The position numbers and the translations under genes are program-made. A DNA stretch of 64,000 nt. Origin: Cupriavidus cauae. Lineage in GTDB: Bacteria; Pseudomonadota; Gammaproteobacteria; Burkholderiales; Burkholderiaceae. Below, piece after piece: positions 1 to 7,497 of the stretch; positions within the stretch are counted from its first letter, which is position 1, and each line of letters opens with the position of its first letter. The notes below the pieces were generated by a model. The model was not told the DNA's origin. It saw nothing but the letters and a program-made list of their open reading frames with translations, and did not search any database. The stretch lies in assembly GCF_008632125.1 (NCBI RefSeq), contig NZ_VWRN01000064.1:1-64000 (forward strand), written 5' to 3'.

Positions 1-2
1 AG

Positions 3-194
3 TTGTCACCGCAGCAGGCGCGACGGCGGCATGAGTTTCCGATGCAACACGTTGCCAAGGCGACCGAGAGCGTGCTGTTCCAACTGGCCCGCGGCATGGA
101 CTGGGACGAGGCGACCTGCTACGAGAATTGGCTCAGAGAATTGGCCAAGACCAACTTCTCTGACCACATGAGAATCATCGCCGCGGGCAGTTAG
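3..194 (+). CDS. C-terminal end of an unknown protein (partial)
   Basis: The frame is open to the left edge of the window, so only the last ~63 codons of a longer gene are visible; the TTG at the first full codon is not necessarily a start. The visible part looks helical (motifs such as ESVLFQLARGMDWDEA) and has no catalytic signature I recognise. Its stop lies two bases before the GTG of the tniQ gene, so the two are probably cotranscribed. By analogy with Tn5053/Tn7-type elements the upstream neighbour of tniQ would be a TniB/TnsC-like ATPase, but nothing in this fragment proves that. Confidence 0.5.
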   Translation: MSPQQARRRHEFPMQHVAKATESVLFQLARGMDWDEATCYENWLRELAKTNFSDHMRIIAAGS

Positions 195-196
195 CA

Positions 197-1621
197 GTGG
201 CGGGCTATCCTTCGGTCAACTGGTGGCCACGCAATCTGCGCCCCTACGAGTCGGCGCTGTCGTTCGTCGCCAGGTTTTGTGCGCTCAATGGCGTCCCCGC
301 GCGGGCCGGCACCGCGTTCCTGGGCGTCGAACCGCGCCATCTGGGGTTCGCCTCCGATGATGACGTCGCGCGGGTGTCTTCGCTCTTGGGCGAGGACCCG
401 GCTCGGTTGGCCGATGTCCTCCAGCACGCCCTCGATTTTCGTCAGTGCGGCACCTATGCGCCCCCTGCGGCTTACAGTCAGGGGCCGAGCGTCCGGTATT
501 GCGCAGCCTGTGCGCAACAGGGCTATCACAGTTACCTGCATGAGGTGCCCTGGCTAACCAAGTGCCCCATCCACCTGACGGCGCTGACCACCGTACCGGC
601 CAACCGGACCGGGAACATAGGCGAGCGCCGCTTGGGGGCGTTCAAGCGCCTGATGCAGGGGCATTGCGCCGCTTGGCCGCACTTCGCCCCGGACGGATTT
701 CCGACGCGCGAGCCCGGGGCGCTGCTGACCTTGGCAGCGTGGGTGCGCGACGCGTGCGACGCTTCCAAGCGGATGCAGGCAGGCGAGCTGTGGCGGTCCG
801 AGGCAGGGACGCATCGTGGCGCAGTCACGATGACGCAGGCCCTTGGCCAGCTGCATACGCTTACCCCCCTGCCCACCGAGCTCGAGCCACTGCTTGCCGA
901 CCGCGGTGGCGCGTGGGTCGTCCATCAGGCGCGCTTTCCGCGCGCAGTCAGTCGCGAGCTGGCGCGTCTTGGCGAGCGTGGCTTGCGGTTTGACTCTTTG
1001 TTTGCGTTCTACAAGGACAGCGGCGATACGTCCGAAGGCTCGCCAGCGTGGTACTGCCAGGCCGTTCAGCAGCAGATCCGGCAGCGCCATGGCACCTGCG
1101 GGTGTCGGTGGGAGCGCGTCAAAGCCGGGTTCGGCGAGTTCTGTTGGATCCAGATCCCTCCTGATGAGTTGGGCGAAGCATCACGGCAGTGTCCGTTTGA
1201 AGTGGCACTGCAGGACCTGGAGCTGGACTGGGGAAGCCGGGGCAGGGCGCTGCCGTCGCGGCTCGCGCAGCAAGAGATGTATCGCTTTCTGAAGGAATCG
1301 CACGCGATGCGCGATGCTGGCGTGCTCTCCTATAAGGAGGGAGCGCAGGTGTCCCCGGACGGTTATCTTTACCTCATGCAACGGGTATGGCCCTGCTGCG
1401 AATGGATTTGGGACTCTCCTTTGCTTGGACTGTTCCGGACTGCCGCGCGTTGGGAGATCGACAGCGAGCATCGCGCCATCACGCGCTGGTTGGACGATAT
1501 TGAAGCCGGCAGCCCCCCTTCCCACCGACAGGATCCCGTCTACTGTGTGCGCTTGCGCAGTGATGAGCAGGGAGCGTCGCTTCTGCATTGGCGATCGGCC
1601 GACCACCGGGGTCGAGGGTGA
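197..1621 (+). CDS. tniQ: TniQ-family transposition targeting protein
   Basis: 474-residue protein starting at GTG two bases after the preceding stop. The N-terminal region carries the TniQ hallmark: the start of the domain (Y-P-S-V-N-W-W ... LRPYESALSF) and a zinc-binding set C102-x2-C105 ... C123-x2-H126 around a YLHEVPWL segment. TniQ/TnsD-type proteins select the target site for Tn5053- and Tn7-like transposons, acting with a TnsB/TniA transposase and a TnsC/TniB ATPase; those partners would lie to the left, outside the window. The C-terminal ~330 residues are less conserved and probably set target choice. Its presence suggests that the DNA to the right may have arrived as transposon cargo. 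I am confident of the family, not of the target. Confidence 0.8.
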   Translation: MAGYPSVNWWPRNLRPYESALSFVARFCALNGVPARAGTAFLGVEPRHLGFASDDDVARVSSLLGEDPARLADVLQHALDFRQCGTYAPPAAYSQGPSVRYCAACAQQGYHSYLHEVPWLTKCPIHLTALTTVPANRTGNIGERRLGAFKRLMQGHCAAWPHFAPDGFPTREPGALLTLAAWVRDACDASKRMQAGELWRSEAGTHRGAVTMTQALGQLHTLTPLPTELEPLLADRGGAWVVHQARFPRAVSRELARLGERGLRFDSLFAFYKDSGDTSEGSPAWYCQAVQQQIRQRHGTCGCRWERVKAGFGEFCWIQIPPDELGEASRQCPFEVALQDLELDWGSRGRALPSRLAQQEMYRFLKESHAMRDAGVLSYKEGAQVSPDGYLYLMQRVWPCCEWIWDSPLLGLFRTAARWEIDSEHRAITRWLDDIEAGSPPSHRQDPVYCVRLRSDEQGASLLHWRSADHRGRG

Positions 1622-1842
1622 GGGGGCGGCGCTGGCGGGCCGGGCGCACGAGGGACCGCCGGCGGCCGCCAACCCTCTACGGTCAAATCCCAGCCCGAAA
1701 TCAGGGCACCGACCGGGCCGGCAGCTATCAGTTGGGCATCGTGGTCGCGTTCCGCGGATGTTCTGGGACAGCCGGCCGTAGCGAGTAGGCTGGTGCGGCC
1801 AGGGATGAAGCGCACCGATCGGCTGCCGGTACGGTGGGGCGA

Positions 1843-1870
1843 CAAAAAAGCCGCCTGTGACGGCAGGCGG
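1843..1870 (-). terminator. Rho-independent terminator of the 83-aa gene
   Basis: A 7-bp perfect stem (1851-1857 with 1864-1870) with a 6-base loop is followed on the minus strand by a run of six T (plus-strand A at 1844-1849). It begins immediately after the stop of the small minus-strand gene, supporting that gene as real and showing that it ends its own transcript facing tniQ. Confidence 0.75.
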
Positions 1871-1871
1871 G

Positions 1872-2123
1872 CTAAAACGGTCGACGCGGAGGCGCCTTAA
1901 CGCGCCGTTCCAGCTGCAGGGCACTGGCGGCAGCGCGGTCGCGGCGCGCGATCTGCACCGCTACGAGTGACGCCGGGCTGGCGAGGCGGTGCCCTGTTTC
2001 AATCAGCCGACCATACAAACCACAAGCGCGCGTCGCCTCAGCCATCGAATAGTGATGGCCATCAATCAACGCAAGGCGCACTTGGTCGCCATAGCGTATG
2101 CGCGAGCCATCCACGGGTTTCAT
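1872..2123 (-). CDS. Small hypothetical protein, 83 aa
   Basis: Chosen start is the ATG at 2123 (MKPVDGSRIRYGDQ); longer in-frame starts read through an Arg/Pro-rich, noncoding-looking stretch. The product is basic and helical, with a segment LIDGHHYSMAEA that faintly resembles the DHHYSALRM-type helix of the DUF305 protein at about 11.3-12.1 kb, but I would not assign it to that family. No signal peptide or membrane segment is evident. The stop is followed directly by a good minus-strand terminator, which is the best evidence that the frame is expressed. Function unknown. Confidence 0.45.
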   Translation of the reverse strand: MKPVDGSRIRYGDQVRLALIDGHHYSMAEATRACGLYGRLIETGHRLASPASLVAVQIARRDRAAASALQLERRVKAPPRRPF

Positions 2124-2172
2124 GCATCGATTGTATAGCAGCCTGGAAGAGGAGCCGCTGTGCCCGCAGCCA

Positions 2173-2403
2173 TCATGGCCGGCGTCTGCTCGGTGAATGG
2201 GGCTTGGCAGACGTCGTTTGATGGCCGGATGTCTGCCGTTCTTGGCCCACGGCCGGGCCGAAATCCACTTCACCGTGGCGGTTTTCAGGTGTGATGCCGG
2301 TGATCAGAGCCTCTACGTCATACTCATCCCTGGTCGCTGCCACGATCTCGGCCGGGAGCCGGAGCGAGGCGCCCTTGCCCGACTTCCGTATTCTTGTTCG
2401 CAT
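2173..2403 (-). pseudogene. MazE/AbrB-type antitoxin remnant with internal deletion
   Basis: The N-terminus reads MRTRIRKSGKGASLRLPAEI, the first strand and loop of a MazE-type SpoVT/AbrB domain, and residues ~33-54 read like the conserved MazE tail (ITPENRHGEVDFGPAVGQE). The middle strands normally found between them (the VDVREEDGRIVIEP region, about 25 residues) are missing in frame. After the tail the frame runs on for ~20 low-quality residues. A closely similar tail is found in the gene at 7262-7477 on the opposite strand. No MazF toxin is visible nearby. DNA binding is unlikely because half of the beta-barrel is absent, so I call it a relic. Confidence 0.6.
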
Positions 2404-2520
2404 CCGATGCTCCCGACGTTGCCACCCCGTCGATACTATACCGTGCCCCCGTTGCCAAGCGGGGCAAGCGCGCTCATGCCGTCAGCGGCAATCCCGGCCT
2501 CCGGTGGGCTTAGCAAGGGG

Positions 2521-2987
2521 TTACGCCACTGTACCCAGCGCCGGGCTGCCGTCAGGCGAAATCAGGCGCCGGCTCAGCTCCAGGAATTTATCGCTCGGCT
2601 GCAGGCGCCCTTGAAACGGCCGGCTGATGTACAGCCCGGCGTAATCCCAGTGGCGCGCCTGAAAAGTAATCGCGATGTGCGACGTAGAGCGACTTGACGG
2701 CCACTGCTGCGAGTCAAAGCGCAAGTTTTCCTTGCGCATCGCTGACGAACAATGATCCCGTGTCCTGGGCATTGATGGCGAAGTCGAAGAGGGCGCGCTC
2801 CCGCAGGAGGCGGGCAGCGACACGACAGCGGGTTCCTGCAACGAAGTTGCGACGCCGGCGATCGCAAGTCATGCACCTGCAGGGTGCGGGAGATGCTGCG
2901 CTCGAGCGTCAGCGCAAGATTGCCCCCGGTCTCCAAGGAAATCAGCAGAGCGAGGGTGACCGCGCCGTCGAAGACCAAGCCGGCCAT
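2521..2987 (-). pseudogene. Decayed copy of the diguanylate cyclase sensor region
   Basis: Two overlapping frames in this stretch carry pieces that match the intact cyclase at 7498-9051. One gives NLALTLERSISRTLQVHD (intact: NLALTLERSIARNLQLHE). The other gives LYISRPFQGRLQP and SPDGSP (intact: VYLSRPFQPRLVP and GPDGQF). Frame changes between the pieces and absence of any GGDEF part show a 3'-truncated, frameshifted relic of the periplasmic sensing domain. The neighbouring antitoxin remnant is also paralogous to a gene beside the intact cyclase, so both probably come from one duplicated block. Confidence 0.7.
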
Positions 2988-3122
2988 GTCAAGCGCCGGC
3001 TGTGGCTTAGTAGATGTCTTGTCATTCCAGCGTCGCTCGCATGGAACTCCGTCGTGCCGCGATTGTTATCGCAGTATGCCGTTGCCTCAAACGGAAGTAC
3101 ATGGGAGAATCAACGCATATTT

Positions 3123-3614
3123 ATGTTGTTAGCAACGCGAATGCCGACTGTTACCGCTATTCAGTTCACGCAGGATCAAATGCGTACCCTCACCGGGGTG
3201 TCGACGGAAACCGTCAGGCATTGGCGCAAGGCCATCCCCTACCTCGCTTCGAAGACGGGGAAAGCGGCCCGCTTTAGCTTCGCCGACTTGCTCGGTTTGT
3301 CCGTCACCCAGGCGTTGGTTAGTTCATTGGGCGTTCACATCGGTTCGGTCAGTGTCGGTGTGGATGCGTTGTTCCGGGTGCTCGCCGCAAGCGCGCCACT
3401 GATGGAAGGCGCCATCGTGCTGGTCACACCGACCACGGCCAGCCTGCATGGGGCCGATTCGTGGAGCGGCAAAGACGTACTGACGGAACCGACACTGGTG
3501 GTTGCGCTCGATCCGTTGATTGCCCGCTTGCAACAACAGGTGTTGCCCGCGATGAGCGCGCCGGCGCAAGCTGCGCTTCCCTTTCCACCCGAAGCCGTAC
3601 GGAGCCGGGCGTGA
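3123..3614 (+). CDS. MerR-like helix-turn-helix protein of the methyltransferase cassette
   Basis: About 160 residues. A winged-helix/MerR-like DNA-binding segment lies near the N-terminus (FTQDQMRTLTGVSTETVRHW), followed by a basic ARFSFADLLGLSVTQAL segment typical of the second helix pair and wing in MerR-type proteins. There are no Cys residues positioned for metal binding, so it is not a metal sensor. Start choice lies between ATG 3123 (weak GGGAGA upstream) and ATG 3141. Its stop overlaps the GTG of the methyltransferase (GTGA), implying translational coupling. Likely role, by inference: transcriptional or DNA-targeting partner of the methyltransferase and nuclease that follow. Confidence 0.7.
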   Translation: MLLATRMPTVTAIQFTQDQMRTLTGVSTETVRHWRKAIPYLASKTGKAARFSFADLLGLSVTQALVSSLGVHIGSVSVGVDALFRVLAASAPLMEGAIVLVTPTTASLHGADSWSGKDVLTEPTLVVALDPLIARLQQQVLPAMSAPAQAALPFPPEAVRSRA

Positions 3615-6574
3615 TATCGGCAACGCTAGAGCACGTTCTTGCGGCAACGGGTTTTCTTCCCGACGGACAACCCGCAGCCGGCCTGCGACTGGGCCGCGAT
3701 GCCCAGGCTTCCCGGCGCGGCCGCGCCTTCGTGCCGGATGCATCATGGCGTAGCGCCTCGGCGCTAACGGTCTACTTCAAGTTCGAGGCGACTCCCCCGA
3801 CCGATGACGTTGTCAGCCAATGGCGGCGTGAAGTATGGAACGAAGGATTTTCGCCACTGCTGTGGGTCGTTTCCCCCCAGCGCATCGACTTGTACAACGG
3901 CTTTGGTACCCCGCTGCAGGAGGGCGACGCGCAAAAGCACTTGATCGGGCGCTTCGAAACGATCGAAGACTCCCTGCATCGACTGGACGAACTGGCCGGG
4001 CGACTGGCGATTGAAACCGGTCAGTTCTGGGCGCAAGTACCGGCGGTGGATCGCAAGACCGGTGTCGACCAGAAGCTGCTTTCGGACCTGGCCTTTCTCG
4101 AACGGGATTTGGTCGCCGGCAATCTGGTACGCAGCGCGGCGCAAGCGCTGATCGGACGGGTGATCTTTACCCAATACCTGATTGACCGCGGCATCGTCAG
4201 TGCCGCGCGCCTGCGGCGCGTGTGCGGCTACACGGCGCTGCCGGCGATTCTGCGCGACCGCAGTGCTACAACCAAGCTGTTTCAGTGGTTGGCGCAAACC
4301 TTTAACGGGGACATGTTCCCGCCGTCGTCGGTGAGAACGACGCCGGCCGCTCAGCATTTGCAGCGCGTCGCCGAGTTCCTCGAAGCGGTCGATCCGCAAA
4401 CTGGCCAGCTGACATTCTTCCCGTATCAGTTCGACGTCATCCCGGTCGAACTGATCAGTTCGATTTATGAACAGTTCGCGCATGCCGATCCGGACGCGAA
4501 CGGGCAGAAATCGGAGGCATTGCGCAACGGCGTGCACTACACGCGCCTGTCAGTCGTGTCGCTGATTCTCGACGAGGTCATGGATGGCCTGACGGGACGG
4601 GAATCGGTGCTCGATCTGACCTGCGGGTCAGGGGTCTTCCTAGTCGAAGCACTGCGGCGCCTAGTGTATCTGCGCGCCGGTGGCAAACCGCCCACGCGGG
4701 AGTTGATTCGCTCCACCCTCTATGGACAAGTGCATGGTGTGGACATCAGCGAAGCCGCGATCCGGGTGGCCGCCTTCAGCCTGTACCTGGCCGCGCTCGA
4801 ACTCGATCCGGATCCGCAGCCATCACAGTCGCTCAAATTCGAGCCGTTGATTGGCAGAACGTTGCTCGTGGGCGATGCCAGGACCATCGAACGGCAAGGC
4901 GACGGCAAGGCGGTGCTAACCACGTCGACGGGGCTCAAGCAGTTCGACCTGATTGTTGGCAATCCCCCCTGGAGCTTCAAGGGACAATCCGGTACGCAGG
5001 CACGGCGCCAAGCGATGACCACCGGGGTACCCACGCAGCCGCGGGGAGAGGGCCTGGACTTTGTACTGCGGGCGGCCGAGTTTTCGCATGCGCAGACTCG
5101 CTTTGGCGTGATTCTGAGCGCCACGCCGTTCTTCAGCCGCAGTGGCACGGGAATGAAGGCGGCCCACCATGTCATGCGCATGCTGGCGCCGGTGACGCTG
5201 GTCAATTTATCGAACTTGTGCAGCTGGCTGTTCGCCACCGCCACGATGCCGGCAGTGGTGCTTTTCGCCCGTCATCGGTCCGAGCAGCGGGCCGATCAGA
5301 TCACCGTCGTGCAGATTCCATGGACACCCAGCGGCGCGAAAACTCATTCGTTCGAAGTCGCTCCAAGTGACATCCTCAAGCTCACCCTAGGTGAAATCGA
5401 AAAGCAGCCCCTGAAGCTCAAAGCGGCCGCGGTGGGGCGTCGCCGGGATCTGATGTTGCTCGATGAGCTGACGATGACGCATGGCAGTCTGGGGGAGCGG
5501 CTTGCCGTCCTGAATGCCAAATTCCGAGATGGGCTGACCCAAGGCAAACGGGAAAACTGGACGCTCGATGCCAGCGAGCTCAACGGATTGGGGCTGCTGC
5601 AGACCCGTGATATGCGGCACTTCCAGATTGCCGACGGTCTTGCGAGATACCACCATGCCAAGGCGCAACGACCGCGCGCACGCCAAATCTATCGGGCGCC
5701 CCTGCTGATCGTCAAGGAGATGCTGCTCGCTCAGCCAAGGGCGATCGTGGCGGTGGCTGAACAGGATCTGATCTTCACCGACGCATTTTTCGCAGCGTCA
5801 TTGCCTGCGCGCCAGAAGCCGGTGGCCGATCTGCTCGCCATGATTCTGAGTTCCGCATTGGCTTCGTGGTTCTTCAGCCTGACTGCTTCCGAGTTCGGCG
5901 TCTACAAGCGAAAGCTGCTGATTCGAGACGTTGAGATGCTGCCGGTGCCGGAGCTCTCGTCCGCCGTCAGTTCGGCCGCAGGCCAGCGGCTTCTGGTGCT
6001 CGCACGGGCATTGCGCGAACGCGAAGTCCAGGCCGAAGACTGGAAGGCCTTGGATGATGCCGTGTTCGATTTGTATGAGCTAGGGCAGGCCGACCGCGTA
6101 GTGATCCAAGACGGACTATTGCGTGCGGGCTGGCAATGGGAGCAGGGGCGTGAAGCCGCCATGGCGCCATCGGACAGTAACGTGGAAGTGACCTCGTATG
6201 CAGGGACCTTCCTGTCCGTCATGGACGCGTGGCTTTCTGTGCGCAAGAAGCGGCATATGCGCGCAGAGATTATCGATCTGCCGAAGGAGGCCGCGCTTCG
6301 CGTCGTGCGCTTCATTTTGGAGGAGGGGCCGGGAAAGAGCAGCGTGTCCATGATCCGTCCGGGCGGGAAGTTGCGCGACGTGCTGGCGGGAATCGGCAAT
6401 CGTCTGCAAGTGAAAATTGCCACGGCAGTCAGTGCCGAGCGAGAACTGCGCGTGCACGGGCGCAACGAGGTGGTCATCATCAAGCCGGCAGCGCGCCGTC
6501 ACTGGATGGACATTGCCGCATTGGAGGATGCCGATGCCGTTGTGGCGGAGAGTTTTGTAGGGGGGCGCGCTTGA
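3611..6574 (+). CDS. Large N6-adenine-type DNA methyltransferase (PglX/Eco57I-like)
   Basis: 987 residues from the GTG that overlaps the upstream stop. The S-adenosylmethionine motif VLDLTCGSGVFLVEAL is near residues 332-347 and the catalytic motif IVGNPPW near 447-453, the order expected of gamma-class N6-adenine methyltransferases in type I/IIG/BREX-PglX enzymes. An N-terminal ~300-residue helical region precedes the catalytic core. A long C-terminal part (from ~residue 600) includes a region like the target-recognition segments of IIG enzymes (FGVYKRKLLIRDVEMLPVP). No nuclease motif is obvious within it, but the next gene may supply one. The last bases overlap the TTG of the next gene (TTGA). 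Likely modifies host DNA; exact system type is unresolved. Confidence 0.85.
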   Translation: MISATLEHVLAATGFLPDGQPAAGLRLGRDAQASRRGRAFVPDASWRSASALTVYFKFEATPPTDDVVSQWRREVWNEGFSPLLWVVSPQRIDLYNGFGTPLQEGDAQKHLIGRFETIEDSLHRLDELAGRLAIETGQFWAQVPAVDRKTGVDQKLLSDLAFLERDLVAGNLVRSAAQALIGRVIFTQYLIDRGIVSAARLRRVCGYTALPAILRDRSATTKLFQWLAQTFNGDMFPPSSVRTTPAAQHLQRVAEFLEAVDPQTGQLTFFPYQFDVIPVELISSIYEQFAHADPDANGQKSEALRNGVHYTRLSVVSLILDEVMDGLTGRESVLDLTCGSGVFLVEALRRLVYLRAGGKPPTRELIRSTLYGQVHGVDISEAAIRVAAFSLYLAALELDPDPQPSQSLKFEPLIGRTLLVGDARTIERQGDGKAVLTTSTGLKQFDLIVGNPPWSFKGQSGTQARRQAMTTGVPTQPRGEGLDFVLRAAEFSHAQTRFGVILSATPFFSRSGTGMKAAHHVMRMLAPVTLVNLSNLCSWLFATATMPAVVLFARHRSEQRADQITVVQIPWTPSGAKTHSFEVAPSDILKLTLGEIEKQPLKLKAAAVGRRRDLMLLDELTMTHGSLGERLAVLNAKFRDGLTQGKRENWTLDASELNGLGLLQTRDMRHFQIADGLARYHHAKAQRPRARQIYRAPLLIVKEMLLAQPRAIVAVAEQDLIFTDAFFAASLPARQKPVADLLAMILSSALASWFFSLTASEFGVYKRKLLIRDVEMLPVPELSSAVSSAAGQRLLVLARALREREVQAEDWKALDDAVFDLYELGQADRVVIQDGLLRAGWQWEQGREAAMAPSDSNVEVTSYAGTFLSVMDAWLSVRKKRHMRAEIIDLPKEAALRVVRFILEEGPGKSSVSMIRPGGKLRDVLAGIGNRLQVKIATAVSAERELRVHGRNEVVIIKPAARRHWMDIAALEDADAVVAESFVGGRA

Positions 6575-7224
6575 GGATTCCTTATGAGACGTCATCGGCC
6601 CTTGGCAGGCAGTTCATCGAACTGGCTCCCGAGGTGGTGGCTGCTATCTTGGTGACGGTGGCAGCAGGTTGGCAGCACGCGTGTGCGGCCGCAGACGTGA
6701 ACACCGACGCAGGTGAGGTACTGATGACCGAGCGCTTGCGCGATGGCATGCGCCATGCACTGAAGAACTCGCCCTTGCAGTTGGTCGTGCTGCCGGGCAC
6801 CGAGTCGCGCTCGACGCCCAGCGTGGTGCTGCCGGATGGGCGCACCGACATTCCGCTGGTTTTAATCGAAGTGTTCTTGCGCACGCAGGAGCACGATCCC
6901 CATGCCATCATCGAATGCAAGCGGATCGCCGGATCGAATACGCATTTGTGTCGCGAGTACGTGATCGAAGGCGTCGATCGATTCGCTGCCGGCAAGTATG
7001 GTGGGAACCACGCGGTCGGTTTCATGGTTGGCTATGTGCTCTCGGGCACCTGTGCAGCGGCGGTGCGCGGCGTCAACGCCTACTTGTCCCGTGTCTCGCG
7101 CCACGCGGACCGCCTAGCGCCAGCCATGATCATTGAGGGGCAAACGTGGCAAAGTCGGCATGCGCGAACCCCGCCATCCGAGGCCATCGCCCTACACCAC
7201 GCGTTTTTGCCCCTGGACCATTGA
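6571..7224 (+). CDS. Putative PD-(D/E)XK nuclease of the methyltransferase cassette
   Basis: 217 residues starting at the TTG that overlaps the methyltransferase stop, with a G-rich ribosome-binding stretch just upstream. The central segment shows an acidic residue in RTDIPLVLIEV (about residue 92) followed ~23 residues later by the strand AIIECKRI with E-x-K near residues 115-117, a typical PD-(D/E)XK arrangement. A downstream EGVDRFAAGKYG helix fits the fold. No hydrophobic signal or HTH is visible. Coupled translation with a DNA methyltransferase makes a restriction or defence nuclease the most likely role. The nuclease call rests on motif pattern alone. Confidence 0.6.
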   Translation: MRIPYETSSALGRQFIELAPEVVAAILVTVAAGWQHACAAADVNTDAGEVLMTERLRDGMRHALKNSPLQLVVLPGTESRSTPSVVLPDGRTDIPLVLIEVFLRTQEHDPHAIIECKRIAGSNTHLCREYVIEGVDRFAAGKYGGNHAVGFMVGYVLSGTCAAAVRGVNAYLSRVSRHADRLAPAMIIEGQTWQSRHARTPPSEAIALHHAFLPLDH

Positions 7225-7261
7225 AGTAAAACGCGGCGAGAGCCTGTGAGGGGGGAAAGAA

Positions 7262-7477
7262 GTGGGGAATAGCGCATCAGTGCGCATCCCGGCCGCGATC
7301 ATGGAAGCGGCTAACTTGCGCGTGAATGCGGCCGTTGACGTACGCGGAGAGCACATTGTCATCGAGCCGCTGCGCGAGGCGCAGTACGACCTCGATGGGC
7401 TGCAAGCTGGCATCACGCCTGAGAATCTCCATGGGGAGGTGGATTTCGGTCCGCCCATCGGCAAGGAGCCTCCCTGA
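7262..7477 (+). CDS. MazE-like antitoxin, N-terminally truncated
   Basis: 71 residues from GTG, with GAGG about ten bases upstream. The sequence GNSASVRIPAAIMEAANLRV, VDVRGEHIVIEPLREAQYDL and ITPENLHGEVDFGPPIGKE covers most of a MazE protein, but the first strand (usually M-x5-KKWGNS) is gone. A frame one base off reads K-K-W-G just before the GTG, so loss of one G in the GGGG run at 7264-7267 appears to have displaced the original start. It stands alone: no MazF-like toxin follows, and the next gene runs convergently on the other strand. It may still bind DNA weakly or be a relic. Confidence 0.6.
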   Translation: MGNSASVRIPAAIMEAANLRVNAAVDVRGEHIVIEPLREAQYDLDGLQAGITPENLHGEVDFGPPIGKEPP

Positions 7478-7497
7478 TGGGTGCGGCCACTAGCCCA

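Noticed and set aside
1181..1924. Minus-strand frame of ~247 codons overlapping tniQ and the small gene
   Set aside because: Overlaps a confident tniQ gene and the terminator at 1843-1870; Pro/Arg-rich shadow.
3123..3614. MerR-like protein considered as a metal-responsive regulator
   Set aside because: No Cys ligands and the gene is coupled to a DNA methyltransferase; metal sensing is not supported.
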